A stretch of DNA of 64,000 nt from Pusillimonas sp. TS35 (GCF_009857885.1 NZ_WWER01000005.1:310001-374000); one strand, 5' to 3'. Positions 26,375 through 36,133 are shown, counted from the first letter of the stretch. Program-made: numbers and translations. Notes: a model not told the origin generated them from the letters alone.

Positions 26375-27256
26375 TTAAAGGTGCTGCATGCTCTGCAGCG
26401 CGTGGATGCGCGCCTCGAGGGGCGGATGGGAAGCCATCATGGCGCTGATCGAACGACGGCCTGAAATGCCCGCGGCTTCGAAGGTTTTGGGTAGTTCACC
26501 GGCCTCGAGCCCGCCCAGTCGGGCGAGCGCGTGGATCATTGGCTCGCGCGAACCGAGCAGACGGGCCGAGCCCGCATCGGCACGATATTCGCGCTGCCGG
26601 GAGAACCAAGCGACGATCAGCGAGGCCAGCAGGCCGAACACGAGCTCACAGACGATGACCGTGATGTAATAGCCCGGACCGATATCGCGGTCGTTCTTGA
26701 AGATGGCGCGATCCACCAAGTAGCCCACCACGCGTGCGAAGAAAATGACGAAAGTGTTGACCACACCCTGTATCAGGGTGAGCGTCACCATGTCGCCGTT
26801 GGCCACGTGTGCGACTTCGTGCCCAAGCACGGCCGTGATTTCTTCTTCGCTCATGCTGGACAGCAAGCCTGTGGAAACCGCCACCAGCGCCTCGTTACGG
26901 AAGGCTCCCGTGGCAAATGCGTTGGGCGCGCCTTCGTAAATGGCAACTTCGGGGCGCCCGATGCCGGCGCGATCGGCCAGCTGATACACGGTATCGAGCA
27001 GCCAGGCTTCCCGCGCATTGTCGGGACGCTGCGGGTCGATGACCCGTGCGCCGGTGCTTTGCTTGGCCATCCATTTGCTCATCAGTAGTGAAATGATGGA
27101 ACCCGCGAAACCGATGACGGCCGAAAAAATCAGCAACTGCGTGAAGTCGATGCCGTTGGCACTGAGATAGCGGCCCACGCCCAGGATATTCATCGAGGCG
27201 CTCAGCACAATCACCACGGCAAAGTTGGTCAGCAGGTAGAGAACTATACGTTTCAT
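26375..27256 (-). CDS. htpX: Membrane protease HtpX
   Basis: A 293-residue M48 zinc metalloprotease that cleaves damaged inner-membrane proteins together with FtsH. The first membrane helix ([18 protein letters not shown]) and a second ([20 protein letters not shown]) precede the cytosolic catalytic domain with [10 protein letters not shown], followed by two further hydrophobic helices. The downstream glutamate ligand lies in [16 protein letters not shown] 27256 starts with the family opening [14 protein letters not shown]. The gene is divergent from the EamA permease. Stress promoters (CpxR or sigma-32) are usual for the family, but I could not identify one. Confidence 0.96.
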   Translation of the reverse strand: MKRIVLYLLTNFAVVIVLSASMNILGVGRYLSANGIDFTQLLIFSAVIGFAGSIISLLMSKWMAKQSTGARVIDPQRPDNAREAWLLDTVYQLADRAGIGRPEVAIYEGAPNAFATGAFRNEALVAVSTGLLSSMSEEEITAVLGHEVAHVANGDMVTLTLIQGVVNTFVIFFARVVGYLVDRAIFKNDRDIGPGYYITVIVCELVFGLLASLIVAWFSRQREYRADAGSARLLGSREPMIHALARLGGLEAGELPKTFEAAGISGRRSISAMMASHPPLEARIHALQSMQHL

Positions 27257-27408
27257 GTAATAGGGATTCCACAAAGCGGCGACAACGAGCGCCTACCGCG
27301 AAACAATGGGGGTGAAACGGCGATTTTAAAGTACCTGCCGGGAAATTGGATCGGGCATCGGAGTATAGTATCGGCTTCGCGTCGATTACTTATTTCGGTT
27401 GATTACGC

Positions 27409-28305
27409 ATGCAGTCTTTGTGGATGCTACTGGCAAGTCTGATGTTCGCCGGCATGGGGGCTTGTGTAAAGGTTTCCTCGGACTTGGGGGCATCGCTCTC
27501 GCACGTCGTGCTGTTTCGCGGCATCCCGTCCGTCCTTCTGCTGTTTGGCTGGGCACTCAGTACCCGCCGCCGCCTCGCGCCCACCAGTTGGAAGCTGCAC
27601 CTGTGGCGCAATGTATCGGGCATTTTTTCCATGTGGCTGGGTTTTTTCGCCATCTCCAACCTGCCGCTTTCTACTGCCATCAGCCTCAACTATACGGCGC
27701 CGCTGTTCATCGCTGGCTGGATGCTGGGCTGGGGCGGCTCCCAGCGCGATTCGGTGCGCATCCTTGCGGTGGTGCTGGGTTTCATAGGCGTGTTGGCGGT
27801 ACTGCGTCCCAGCCTTGAGCATCAACACGTGCTGGCAGCGGCCAGCGGGTTGGGGGCGGGCGCACTCTCAGCTATTGCCATGATGCAGATCCGTGAGCTG
27901 GGCAGGGTGGGCGAGCCTGAATGGCGCACTGTGTTCATCTTTTCGTGCTGTGTGTGCCTGTCCAGCATACCGGGCCTGGCCGTGGAAGGCGTGGCTTCGG
28001 TCAGCCCGGGGGGCTGGGCCGCGCTGGTAGGGGTTGGTGTGCTGGGGCTGATCGGCCAGTTGGCCATGACGCGCGCCTTTGGCCTGGGTTCTGCCTTGCT
28101 TACCGCCGCGCTTCAGTACACCACCATCATCTTTGCCGCGCTGCTGGGTTATGTGTTCTGGGGCACCATCCCCGATGTGATGGCCTGGGCGGGCATGGCG
28201 CTTATCATTGCCTCGGGCCTGTTGTCGACCTGGCGCACCTACACCGAAAACCGAGTGCTTCGAGGTAATGGGGCGGTAACGCAGGCCCCGGCGGCCAAGG
28301 CCTAG
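27409..28305 (+). CDS. EamA/DMT-superfamily permease
   Basis: A 298-residue inner-membrane transporter with about ten predicted helices in two EamA repeats, as in the RhaT/YdcZ drug-metabolite transporter superfamily. The first repeat includes SLWMLLASLMFAGMGACVKV, and the second ends near MAWAGMALIIASGLLSTW. Members usually export amino acids, metabolites or drugs; the substrate here is unknown. It is monocistronic and convergent with the Rieske oxygenase gene; the 76 bases between them show only GC-rich sequence. A promoter may lie in the 152-base divergent gap shared with htpX. Confidence 0.88.
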   Translation: MQSLWMLLASLMFAGMGACVKVSSDLGASLSHVVLFRGIPSVLLLFGWALSTRRRLAPTSWKLHLWRNVSGIFSMWLGFFAISNLPLSTAISLNYTAPLFIAGWMLGWGGSQRDSVRILAVVLGFIGVLAVLRPSLEHQHVLAAASGLGAGALSAIAMMQIRELGRVGEPEWRTVFIFSCCVCLSSIPGLAVEGVASVSPGGWAALVGVGVLGLIGQLAMTRAFGLGSALLTAALQYTTIIFAALLGYVFWGTIPDVMAWAGMALIIASGLLSTWRTYTENRVLRGNGAVTQAPAAKA

Positions 28306-28381
28306 CGCCCGCGTCGGCGCGTATGCGTTAGCCGACGCTGCGCTGTTGGTGATGCCCGCGCCGCCCCTGCCCCCGCCGCCC

Positions 28382-29536
28382 TCAATCGGGCAATGCGTCC
28401 GGCCCCATCAAGCGGCGATACCATTCGTGAAAGTGCTGCATGCCGTCTTCCATGGGCGATTGGTACGGCCCGGCCTCGGAGACGCCGCGACTCATCAATG
28501 CCTTGCGTCCGGCATCCATGCGTTCGGCGATCTCGTCGTCTTCGATGGCGGTTTCCATATAGGCTGCCCGCTGCGCCTCGACGAACTCGCGCTCGAATGC
28601 GGCGATGTCTTCGGGGTAGTAAAACTCGACGATGTTGACGGTTTCCTGGGGGCTGACTGGGTGCAGGGTAGACAGCACCAGCACATGCGGATATAGCTCA
28701 ATCATGTGCGTGGGAAAGTACGTGACCCACACCGCGCCGAACTCGGGGGCATCGCCGTCGCGGTAGGCCATGAGCCGGTCGTGCCAGGCGCGATACACCT
28801 CGGAGCCCGGTTGGCTCAGGGCATTGTGCACGCCGACGCGTTGGCAACTGTACCAATCGGAGAACTCCCAGGTGAGATCGTCGCAGGTGACGAAATGCCC
28901 AAGCCCGGGATGGAAGGGCGCGACATGGTAGTCTTCGAGATAGACCTCGATGAAGGTCTTCCAGTTGTAGTTGCAACGGTGTACTTCGATGTGATCAAGT
29001 ACATAGCCCGAGAAGTCGAATTCGGGCCGTTCGAAGAGGCTCGCCATGTCGCGAGCAGGGTCTCGGCCGCCTTCGAACAGCAGGCCGTGGCAGTTGTGCA
29101 GCGGGAACTTGCGCAGGTCAAGGCAGGGTGTGGCCGGGAATTGCGGTGCGCCCAGCAGCTTGCCCTGGTTGTTGTATGTCCAGCGGTGTACGGGGCAGAC
29201 CATATTGCCGCCCGTATCGCGAAGGTTGCCGCTGGCAGGGCTGCCGGCCACGCCGTTGGCGCTGCCGCCCAGCATGATGGCCTGCCGATGGCGGCATACA
29301 TTAGAGATCAGCTCGACGCCGTTGGGGTTGCGTACCAGTACCCGACCCGCGCCTTCATGGGCAAGTGTGCGCCAATCGCCGGCGTCGGGCGTGAATTTTT
29401 CGTTGCCTACATAAAGTGCGGCATTGCCGAAGATGCGCTCGCGCTCGAGCGCAAACAGGGTTTCGTCGAAGTAGCTGCTGACTGGAAGCTGGGTCTGCGC
29501 AGGCATGATATGCGCTTGGCGACCGATGTCGGTCAT
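28382..29536 (-). CDS. Rieske [2Fe-2S] aromatic ring-hydroxylating oxygenase, alpha subunit
   Basis: A 384-residue Rieske non-heme iron oxygenase. The Rieske cluster ligands are CRHR (about residue 81) and CPVHRW (about residue 113). The mononuclear iron site is within EDYHVAPFHPGLGHF, the two histidines separated by four residues, with the bridging aspartate just before the first. The preceding NWKTFIEVY is typical of the choline monooxygenase/carnitine oxygenase branch as well as of aromatic oxygenases. No beta subunit, ferredoxin or reductase gene is adjacent, so electron donors must be encoded elsewhere. The substrate cannot be inferred. Confidence 0.88.
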   Translation of the reverse strand: MTDIGRQAHIMPAQTQLPVSSYFDETLFALERERIFGNAALYVGNEKFTPDAGDWRTLAHEGAGRVLVRNPNGVELISNVCRHRQAIMLGGSANGVAGSPASGNLRDTGGNMVCPVHRWTYNNQGKLLGAPQFPATPCLDLRKFPLHNCHGLLFEGGRDPARDMASLFERPEFDFSGYVLDHIEVHRCNYNWKTFIEVYLEDYHVAPFHPGLGHFVTCDDLTWEFSDWYSCQRVGVHNALSQPGSEVYRAWHDRLMAYRDGDAPEFGAVWVTYFPTHMIELYPHVLVLSTLHPVSPQETVNIVEFYYPEDIAAFEREFVEAQRAAYMETAIEDDEIAERMDAGRKALMSRGVSEAGPYQSPMEDGMQHFHEWYRRLMGPDALPD

Positions 29537-29639
29537 GATTCCCCCCCGCGATGATGAACCAGGAAGAACGTGTGCTCCGGCCCCTGGTGCGAAGAAAAAC
29601 GGATTGGCCGATGAAATTTTCAGGAACCCGGCATTATAC

Positions 29640-29851
29640 CTGAGATGTCAGCCTTGGCCAGCCGCACGCGCCTGTCCGGTGAAATTGTTACTCCCCCATC
29701 GGCCCGCATCCCTTACAATTCCGTTCATGACTACACGCCCGAACGCAAGCCCCTGTCCGTCGGTACGGGGCGGGCCGGGCCCATGCTCATCCAGCGTCGA
29801 CGGCCCCGTATTGTGGCGAAGCGGTCAGGGCCGAAGGGTCAGGGCTCCTCA
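29640..29851 (+). ncRNA. ssrS: Probable 6S RNA (ssrS)
   Basis: No protein is plausible in the 402 bases before xseB, but the sequence folds as a long irregular rod. CTGAGATGT (29640-29648) followed by GGCCAG repeats the 5' arm of E. coli 6S RNA at similar spacing. Paired blocks from the ends inward are TGAG/CTCA (29641, 29848), GGCC/GGCC (29656, 29829), CCGC/GCGG (29662, 29821), CGCC/GGCG (29669, 29815), then a large central bubble and CGGCCCGC/GCGGGCCG (29700, 29770). This is the open-promoter mimic architecture of 6S RNA, which binds sigma-70 RNA polymerase. A -10-like ATTATA (29633-29638) stands just before the proposed 5' end. The 3' boundary is approximate. Confidence 0.62.
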
Positions 29852-29898
29852 CAAAATACAAGGCGCCACCCTGTTTTCAGGGTATAAGGGGCCCGCGG

Positions 29899-29917
29899 GC
29901 GCCAACGGGCGCTTTTT
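29899..29917 (+). terminator. Intrinsic terminator between the 6S RNA candidate and xseB
   Basis: GCGCC (29899-29903), loop AACG, GGCGC (29908-29912), then TTTTT, ending 22 bases before the xseB start. A second small stem, CCCTG/CAGGG, lies at about 29870-29883. It would end a short upstream transcript or attenuate reading into xseB. Confidence 0.65.
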
Positions 29918-29938
29918 GCTTATTTTCCGGATTACGCC

Positions 29939-30226
29939 ATGAATGAAAAAAATCCGGCCACGCAGGCCGGTGATGATGCCGCCCAGGATTTGCCGCAAGA
30001 TTTCGAAACCGCGCTGGCGCAGTTGGAGGCGCTGGTGGGCCAGATGGAAAGCGGCGCATTGCCGCTGGATCAGTCCATCGCCGCATACGAAAAAGGGGTC
30101 GAACTAGCACGCATTTGCCAGCGTCGCCTCGATCTGGCCGAGCAGCAGGTAAAGGTGCTGCAGGGCAATCTGCTAAAGCCCTATACGTCATCGGCCGAGG
30201 CGGATGACACGGCGGACGAAGGCTGA
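29939..30226 (+). CDS. xseB: Exodeoxyribonuclease VII small subunit
   Basis: XseB (95 residues) is the small subunit of exonuclease VII, several copies of which bind XseA to degrade single-stranded DNA. The family core DFETALAQLEALVGQMESGA and LPLDQSIAAYEKGVEL is intact in a helical hairpin, followed by CQRRLDLAEQQVKVL. It heads the common xseB-ispA-dxs arrangement, 9 bases ahead of ispA. Start ATG 29939 follows the terminator hairpin closely, and no strong Shine-Dalgarno sequence is seen. Confidence 0.95.
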   Translation: MNEKNPATQAGDDAAQDLPQDFETALAQLEALVGQMESGALPLDQSIAAYEKGVELARICQRRLDLAEQQVKVLQGNLLKPYTSSAEADDTADEG

Positions 30227-30235
30227 GGGCGGCGC

Positions 30236-31150
30236 ATGACGAAACGTGTCATAGATTTTCCGGCCTGGTTGGGCGATCGGGTACGCCATATCGAGTCGGT
30301 GCTCGATCAGTTTTTGCCGCCGGCTTCGCGATTGCCGGCCGAATTGCACGAGGCCATGCGTTACGCCGTGCTGGGCGGTGGCAAGCGGGTGCGCGCAGCG
30401 CTGGTGTACGCTGCGGGCGAAGCCTCTCTGCCATCCGGCACGGCCGCCTCGCCGCAGCATATTGCCCTTGATCACGCGGCAGCGGCGGTCGAGCTCATCC
30501 ACGCCTATTCGCTGGTGCACGACGATCTACCCTGCATGGACGACGACGCGCTGAGGCGCGGGCGTCCCACGGTGCATGTGCGCTATGGCGAGGCCACAGC
30601 CATGCTTGCCGGCGATGCGTTGCAGCCGTTGGCCTTTGAGCTCCTGGGCATGATGCCGATTGCGCCGGCGCTCATCGTGCAGGCTACGCAGTTGCTGGCC
30701 CGCTCGGCGGGTAGTTTGGGCATGGTCGGCGGCCAGGCCATCGATTGTGCCAGTGTGGGGGTCCGGCTCACGGCCGATGACCTGCGCCAGATGCACAGCA
30801 TGAAAACCGGCGCCATGCTCGAGGCCAGCGTACTGCTTGGCGGCATCGTCGCCGGAGCGGGCTCGGCGGCGCGCCAGGGGCTCGAAAAATACGCTGCCGC
30901 CATTGGCCTGGCATTCCAGGTAGTTGACGATATCCTCGACGTTACGGCCGATACCGCGACGCTAGGCAAAACCGCTGGCAAAGATGCCGCGGCCGACAAA
31001 CCTACTTATGTATCCACCCTGGGCCTGGAAGGCTCGCGCGCACTGTTGCGCCAGTTGCACGAGGATGCCCACGCAGCACTGCTGCCATTGGGGCCGCCTG
31101 CCGCGCACCTCGCCTGCATTGCCGATTACATCGTGGGACGCGACCGCTAG
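30236..31150 (+). CDS. ispA: Farnesyl diphosphate synthase (polyprenyl synthetase)
   Basis: A 304-residue short-chain trans-prenyltransferase making farnesyl diphosphate from IPP and DMAPP. The first aspartate-rich motif is [17 protein letters not shown] and the second is [25 protein letters not shown] and FQVVDD are further family marks. Residues before the first aspartate motif (HAYSLVH) suit the C15 product class. It sits between xseB and dxs, as in many proteobacteria. The product feeds quinone and undecaprenyl synthesis and also the squalene genes hpnCDE at 45.7-48.9 kb. Confidence 0.95.
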   Translation: MTKRVIDFPAWLGDRVRHIESVLDQFLPPASRLPAELHEAMRYAVLGGGKRVRAALVYAAGEASLPSGTAASPQHIALDHAAAAVELIHAYSLVHDDLPCMDDDALRRGRPTVHVRYGEATAMLAGDALQPLAFELLGMMPIAPALIVQATQLLARSAGSLGMVGGQAIDCASVGVRLTADDLRQMHSMKTGAMLEASVLLGGIVAGAGSAARQGLEKYAAAIGLAFQVVDDILDVTADTATLGKTAGKDAAADKPTYVSTLGLEGSRALLRQLHEDAHAALLPLGPPAAHLACIADYIVGRDR

Positions 31151-31196
31151 TCGTTGCGGTCTAAAATGCGCAATGGGAACAAACCAACTGAACCGT

Positions 31197-33086
31197 ATGA
31201 CCACTGTTTCACTCGAAGACATCAATTCGCCTGCGGACCTGCGCGCCCTGGATCGCTCGCAGCTTGGCGAGGTGGCCGACCAACTGCGCGCGTTCGTTCT
31301 GCAGTCGGTCTCGAAAACGGGCGGGCATCTGTCGTCCAATCTGGGCACGGTTGAGCTAACCATTGCGCTGCACCGCGTTTTCGATACACCCCACGACCGC
31401 ATTGTGTGGGACGTCGGCCACCAGTCATATCCGCACAAGATCCTCACCGGGCGGCGCGAAGGCATGGCGCGCCTGCGTCAGCACGGTGGTATTTCCGGGT
31501 TTCCCAAGCGCAGCGAATCCGAGTACGACGCATTCGGCACGGCGCATTCGTCCACGTCGATCTCGGCGGTGCTGGGTATGGCGGTCGCTTCCCGCAACGC
31601 GGGGGTGGATCGCCAGCATATCGCTGTGATCGGCGATGGCGCCATGACCGCCGGCATGGCGTTCGAAGCGCTCAATAACGCTGGTGTCACGCCCGGCGTC
31701 AATGTGCTCGTTGTGCTCAACGACAACGATATGTCGATCTCGCCGCCGGTCGGCGCGCTCAATCGCTATCTGGCGCGCCTGATGTCTGGCGGTTTTTATG
31801 CGGCAGCCAAGAACGTCGGCCGCGCAGTGCTGCAGCACGTGCCGCCCATGCTCGAGCTGGCTCGTCGTTTCGAGGGGCATGCCAAGGGCATGATGTCGCC
31901 CGCCACGCTATTTGAAGAGCTCGGTTTCAACTACGTCGGCCCCATCGATGGCCACGATCTGGACGCGCTCCTTCCCACCCTCGAGAACCTCAAGGCGCTT
32001 GGCGGCCTGCAGTTTCTGCACGTCGTTACGCGCAAGGGCCAGGGCTACAAGTTGGCCGAAGCCGATCCCGTCCTGTACCATGGCCCGGGCAAGTTCGACC
32101 CCCAAGTGGGCATCCAGAAATCCGGCACGGCATCGCGCCAGACTTTCACTCAAGTGTTCGGGCGCTGGCTGTGCGACATGGCTGCCGCCGACCGCCGTCT
32201 GTATGGCATCACGCCCGCCATGCGCGAGGGTAGCGGGTTGGTCGAGTTCGAAAAGCGCTATCCCGACCGCTATTTCGACGTCGGCATTGCTGAGCAGCAC
32301 GCGGTAACCTTTGCCGCTGGCCTGGCCTGCGAGGGCCAAAAGCCGGTCGTGGCGATCTACTCCACCTTCCTGCAGCGGGGCTACGATCAGCTCATCCACG
32401 ACGTAGCGCTGCAAGATCTCGACGTCACGTTCGCGCTCGACCGCGCTGGCATTGTCGGCGCCGACGGCGCCACCCATGCAGGCAATTACGATATCGCTTT
32501 CCTGCGCTGCGTCCCCAATATGGTTGTTGCCACGCCGTCCGATGAAAACGAAGCGCGGCTGCTGTTGAGCACCTGTTATCGTCACAGCGGGCCGGCCGCC
32601 GTACGCTATCCGCGCGGCGCCGGGTGTGGGGCCGAGGTAGATCCGGGGCTGGACGTGGTAGAACTGGGCCGCGGGGTTTTGCGCCGGCAGGGCGGGCGGG
32701 TGGCCATCCTGGGCTTTGGTACATTGGTGCCCGCTGCGCTCGAGGCAGCCGAACAGCTCGATGCTACCCTGGCCGACATGCGTTTCGTCAAGCCGTTGGA
32801 CGAGGCGCTGGTTGTGCAATTGGCCGAATCGCATGATCTGCTCGTAACGGTCGAAGAGGCAGCCGTGATGGGCGGTGCGGGCAGCGCTGTGCTCGAATGC
32901 CTTGCCGCCCACGGGCTGCAGGCATCCGTGTTGCAATTGGGCCTGCCCGACGCTTTCGTCGATCACGGCGACCAGGCGGCTATTCTGGCCGGGTTGGGGC
33001 TCGACAGCACCGGCATTGCGTCCGCGATCAGAACGCAGCTTGATAGCCTGGCACAGATGGGCGGTCGTTCCGCCGCCGCGTCGTAA
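31197..33086 (+). CDS. dxs: 1-deoxy-D-xylulose-5-phosphate synthase
   Basis: Dxs (629 residues) condenses pyruvate and glyceraldehyde 3-phosphate using ThDP, the first step of the MEP isoprenoid route and the source of DXP for thiazole and pyridoxal synthesis. Marks include [14 protein letters not shown]-like [17 protein letters not shown], the ThDP motif [31 protein letters not shown] with the catalytic glutamate, and [18 protein letters not shown] 31197 ([12 protein letters not shown]) is chosen; ATG 31173 is in frame and also possible, as neither has a good Shine-Dalgarno sequence. It lies 46 bases after ispA. Confidence 0.96.
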   Translation: MTTVSLEDINSPADLRALDRSQLGEVADQLRAFVLQSVSKTGGHLSSNLGTVELTIALHRVFDTPHDRIVWDVGHQSYPHKILTGRREGMARLRQHGGISGFPKRSESEYDAFGTAHSSTSISAVLGMAVASRNAGVDRQHIAVIGDGAMTAGMAFEALNNAGVTPGVNVLVVLNDNDMSISPPVGALNRYLARLMSGGFYAAAKNVGRAVLQHVPPMLELARRFEGHAKGMMSPATLFEELGFNYVGPIDGHDLDALLPTLENLKALGGLQFLHVVTRKGQGYKLAEADPVLYHGPGKFDPQVGIQKSGTASRQTFTQVFGRWLCDMAAADRRLYGITPAMREGSGLVEFEKRYPDRYFDVGIAEQHAVTFAAGLACEGQKPVVAIYSTFLQRGYDQLIHDVALQDLDVTFALDRAGIVGADGATHAGNYDIAFLRCVPNMVVATPSDENEARLLLSTCYRHSGPAAVRYPRGAGCGAEVDPGLDVVELGRGVLRRQGGRVAILGFGTLVPAALEAAEQLDATLADMRFVKPLDEALVVQLAESHDLLVTVEEAAVMGGAGSAVLECLAAHGLQASVLQLGLPDAFVDHGDQAAILAGLGLDSTGIASAIRTQLDSLAQMGGRSAAAS

Positions 33087-33281
33087 CGTTGTTTCGGCTT
33101 TATGGGTGCCGCCCTGCGCTCGGGAACGAAACATGCGCGGGCGTCGTCCAATCGTGCGTACCGGCCCACGAATACACTCATACGCCACGCTGCCTTGCGG
33201 GTGGCGGCCGAGGTTGCAAGGCCTCGGCCAGTATATGGTCCAAGCCGTTTTCCGGTCGGTTTGTTATTGTGTAAAGCTTAA

Positions 33282-33305
33282 GAGGCATTTGCGACAACAT
33301 GCCTC
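33282..33305. promoter_or_regulatory. Inverted repeat upstream of folE2
   Basis: GAGGCAT (33282-33288) and ATGCCTC (33299-33305) form a perfect 7-bp dyad with a 10-base spacer, 57 bases before the folE2 start. The 275-base gap between dxs and folE2 has no gene. This could be an operator or the stem of a leader hairpin. Confidence 0.35.
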
Positions 33306-33361
33306 ATAATTGATCTTTCTTAAGGAATACCCGGCCCAGGCCGTGTGGAACAGGCAAGCTC

Positions 33362-34177
33362 ATGAATACTCTGTACGACTCCCCCGCCGTCATGCCAGAC
33401 GTTCAAAGTTCGGTTGATACCCGTCATATCGCCATTCAGCGAGTGGGGGTGAGGGGGGTGCGCCACCCCATGCTGGTTGAAAACACGGGTGGCGAGGCGC
33501 AGCCAACTGTCGGCGCTTGGGAACTCACCGTTGCACTCCCTGCGCACGAAAAGGGCACCCACATGTCGCGCTTCGTGGCGCTGCTGGAGCGCTATCGCTG
33601 TGTGGCAATGACGCCCGCGATCTTCTGCCGCATGGCGGCCGAGATGTTGCCACTGCTGCACGCCGATGCCGGTGATATTTCCGTGCGCTTTCCGTATTTC
33701 CTTGAAAAAATCGCACCCATGTCCGGCGTGGCCAGCCTCATGGACTATGAATTGTGCTGGACGGCGCGCGCCGTGCAAGAAGGTGGAAAGGCCGATGTCA
33801 CCTTCACGCTCGAGGCGCTGGTGCCGGTCACCAGTCTGTGCCCGTGCTCCAAGGCAATCTCTGACTACGGCGCGCACAACCAGCGTTCGCACGTGACCGT
33901 TACCGTGGCATACGAACCAGGCTCGCCTGTGGATGCCGATGCGCTTATCCGCAGCGTTGAGCACCAGGCGTCGTGCGAGTTATGGGGGCTGCTCAAGCGT
34001 GTCGACGAAAAATTCGTTACCGAGCGTGCGTACGAAAACCCCAAGTTCGTCGAAGACTTGGTGCGCGACGTGGCGCAGGCACTGCACGCAGTACCCGGTG
34101 TGCGAAATTATCGCGTCGTCGCCGAGAACTTCGAATCCATCCACAATCATTCGGCTTACGCAGTCATCGAAGGTTGA
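33362..34177 (+). CDS. folE2: GTP cyclohydrolase FolE2 (type IB)
   Basis: A 271-residue GCYH-IB that converts GTP to 7,8-dihydroneopterin triphosphate, the first step of folate synthesis, replacing the zinc enzyme FolE. Family marks are the opening [32 protein letters not shown], the metal/catalytic cysteine region [20 protein letters not shown] and [13 protein letters not shown] near the end. Length is normal. In several bacteria folE2 is switched on by zinc shortage through Zur, but I could not confirm a Zur site here. Neighbours (dxs, rpsF) are unrelated. Confidence 0.95.
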   Translation: MNTLYDSPAVMPDVQSSVDTRHIAIQRVGVRGVRHPMLVENTGGEAQPTVGAWELTVALPAHEKGTHMSRFVALLERYRCVAMTPAIFCRMAAEMLPLLHADAGDISVRFPYFLEKIAPMSGVASLMDYELCWTARAVQEGGKADVTFTLEALVPVTSLCPCSKAISDYGAHNQRSHVTVTVAYEPGSPVDADALIRSVEHQASCELWGLLKRVDEKFVTERAYENPKFVEDLVRDVAQALHAVPGVRNYRVVAENFESIHNHSAYAVIEG

Positions 34178-34443
34178 GTCCGCCCGGCGGGATGGCACCA
34201 GCCTTCCCGGGCAAGACACAGACGGACGGCGGCGTCTCTGGCAGCGATGCTGGGCATCGTCCCTTCCAGCGCACGGATCACTTTGCCGTCTGCTCGACTT
34301 GCCAGGTATTTGATAAAACTGTTATTATTTCTGGTTTCTTGCTCGACTAGGGTTCTTGCGTTGCCATTTTGGCGGCGGCATGCTTGGCTGCGGGGCCGGT
34401 TTTCCGGTTGCGTGGCTGGGTGTAGAAACCTGGCGGGCTGTCC

Positions 34444-34468
34444 CTTGCGGCATTCGCATGGCCGCAAG
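34444..34468 (+). promoter_or_regulatory. Leader hairpin of the rpsF operon
   Basis: CTTGCGGC (34444-34451) and GCCGCAAG (34461-34468) form a perfect 8-bp stem with a 9-base loop, ending 8 bases before the AAGGAG site of rpsF. The 311-base gap after folE2 otherwise has an AT-rich promoter-like island near 34305-34335. Autoregulatory S6:S18 leaders are known before rpsF in many bacteria; whether this is one is an inference. Confidence 0.5.
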
Positions 34469-34488
34469 ACATCCACAAGGAGTGTTTT

Positions 34489-34869
34489 ATGCGTCACTAC
34501 GAAGTAGTGTTTATCGTGCATCCCGATCAAAGCGAGCAAGTGCCCGCCATGATCGAGCGCTACCAATCCACCGTCACCGGTAACGGTGGCCAAGTGCATC
34601 GCCTCGAAGACTGGGGCCGCCGCCAGCTCGCCTATCCCATCCAGAAGCTGGTCAAGGCACACTACGTCTGCATGAACATCGAGTGCAGCCAGGCCGTGCT
34701 CGACGACCTCGAACACGCGTTCCGCTACAACGACGCCATTCTGCGTCACCTGGTCATCAAGACCAAGAAGGTCCAGACTGCACCTTCCGTCATGATGAAA
34801 TCCGTCGAACGCGAAGAGGCACGCAAGGCCAGCGCCGACGCAGCCGCAGCCGCCAGCCAGACCGAGTGA
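34489..34869 (+). CDS. rpsF: 30S ribosomal protein S6
   Basis: Ribosomal protein S6 (126 residues), which pairs with S18 on the 30S platform. The opening [20 protein letters not shown], the [12 protein letters not shown] segment and [14 protein letters not shown] are diagnostic. The C-terminal tail is alanine-rich. ACAAGGAG precedes the ATG with normal spacing. First gene of rpsF-priB-rpsR-rplI; a hairpin in its leader may mediate autoregulation. Confidence 0.98.
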   Translation: MRHYEVVFIVHPDQSEQVPAMIERYQSTVTGNGGQVHRLEDWGRRQLAYPIQKLVKAHYVCMNIECSQAVLDDLEHAFRYNDAILRHLVIKTKKVQTAPSVMMKSVEREEARKASADAAAAASQTE

Positions 34870-34892
34870 CCGGGCAGGGGCGCCACACACCC

Positions 34893-35210
34893 GTGAATCA
34901 CCTGGCCTTGGCCGCCACCGCCCTCGAGGTGCAGCCGTTGCGGTACACGCCCGCAGGGGTGCCCGCCGTCGAGATGTTGCTGGGGCACGCCTCCGATGCA
35001 CTCGAAGCGGGGCTGGTGCGCAAGGTAGAGTTCACTATCTCTGCCGTTGCGCTGGGCGATGTGGCGTTGCTGCTGGCTGATACCCCTCTGGGGGCAGCCA
35101 TGTCGGTCGAAGGTTTTCTGGCGCCGGCGCGTAAAGGATCGGTCAAGCTGGTGCTGCATATACAGCAGGCCAACAGATCGTATCCGGGCGGCGCAAGCGT
35201 CGTGGTTTAG
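34893..35210 (+). CDS. priB: Primosomal replication protein N (PriB)
   Basis: A 105-residue OB-fold single-stranded DNA-binding protein that helps PriA restart stalled forks. The sequence from [20 protein letters not shown] to [12 protein letters not shown] fits the beta-proteobacterial PriB type. The start is a GTG at 34893, with GGGG upstream; no ATG is available in a sensible place, since the frame upstream overlaps rpsF. Its place between rpsF and rpsR is the standard location of priB, which supports the call for a sequence that is otherwise poorly conserved. Confidence 0.9.
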   Translation: MNHLALAATALEVQPLRYTPAGVPAVEMLLGHASDALEAGLVRKVEFTISAVALGDVALLLADTPLGAAMSVEGFLAPARKGSVKLVLHIQQANRSYPGGASVVV

Positions 35211-35324
35211 CGGGGTTATCCGCACATCATGCAACATGGGGCGCGCGCGCTACAGGCAATCCTGGCGCGAGGCGCATGAAATATACCGCTCGGGCATGGT
35301 CCCGGGCATGCAAAGAGGCACATC

Positions 35325-35597
35325 ATGGCTTACTTCAAGAAAAGCAAGGAAAAACGCAAATTCACGCAGCAGAACCCGCTGTTCAAGCGTCGCAAGTTCT
35401 GCCGTTTCACCGCCGCCGGCGTTGATGAAATCGACTACAAAGACCTGGACACGCTGCGCGACTTCATCCAGGAAAACGGCAAGATCATTCCTGCACGCCT
35501 GACCGGCACCAAGGCACACTACCAGCGTCAGCTCGACACCGCGATCAAACGCGCGCGCTTCCTGGCCCTGCTGCCTTACACCGACAACCACAACTAA
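35325..35597 (+). CDS. rpsR: 30S ribosomal protein S18
   Basis: S18 (90 residues), binding partner of S6. The basic N-terminal extension [20 protein letters not shown] is longer than in enterics and common in Burkholderiales. The core includes [20 protein letters not shown], and [26 protein letters not shown] precedes the ATG. A 114-base gap separates it from priB. Confidence 0.98.
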   Translation: MAYFKKSKEKRKFTQQNPLFKRRKFCRFTAAGVDEIDYKDLDTLRDFIQENGKIIPARLTGTKAHYQRQLDTAIKRARFLALLPYTDNHN

Positions 35598-35613
35598 TCC
35601 GAGGCCTATCGTC

Positions 35614-36069
35614 ATGCAAGTCATTCTGCTCGAAAAAGTCGTGAATCTGGGCAACCTCGGTGACGTCGTCCGTGTGCGCGACGGCTACGCCCGCAACTAC
35701 CTGATTCCCCAGAAAATCGCCCGCCGCGCCACTGATGCGGCCCTGAAAGAATTCGAAGCCCGCCGCGCCGAGCTCGAAAAGCTGCAGGCCGATAAGCTGG
35801 CTGCCGCGCAAGCCGTTGGTGAGAAACTCTCCGGCGTCTCGGTCTCCATCCAGCAAAAGGCTGGCGTCGACGGCCGCCTGTTCGGCTCGGTCACCACGAT
35901 GGACATCGCCGCCGCGCTGCACAAGCAAGGCTTCGACACCATCGAGAAGGCCCAGGTTCGCCTGCCCGATGGCCCCCTCAAGGCCATTGGCGAGTACCCG
36001 GTTCAGGTTGTCCTGCACGCAGATGTGGTGTCAGACATCAACATCGTGGTCGAAGGCGAAATCGCCTGA
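35614..36069 (+). CDS. rplI: 50S ribosomal protein L9
   Basis: L9 (151 residues) with the N-terminal rRNA-binding domain ([31 protein letters not shown]), the long connecting helix (about residues 41-75) and the C-terminal globular domain ([14 protein letters not shown]). Normal length. It lies 16 bases after rpsR and is followed by a strong terminator, so it ends the ribosomal operon. Confidence 0.98.
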   Translation: MQVILLEKVVNLGNLGDVVRVRDGYARNYLIPQKIARRATDAALKEFEARRAELEKLQADKLAAAQAVGEKLSGVSVSIQQKAGVDGRLFGSVTTMDIAAALHKQGFDTIEKAQVRLPDGPLKAIGEYPVQVVLHADVVSDINIVVEGEIA

Positions 36070-36133
36070 TTCAATGCGCTGCAGGTTGCGTGGTACATTC
36101 ATCCCCTGGATGTTTATATCGCGCTCCGCAGTG

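Noticed and set aside
29640-29700. CTGAGA element as part of a TPP riboswitch before xseB
   Set aside because: The second conserved TPP element (a GAACCTGAT-type core) is missing, and no thiamine gene follows. The surrounding pairing fits 6S RNA better.
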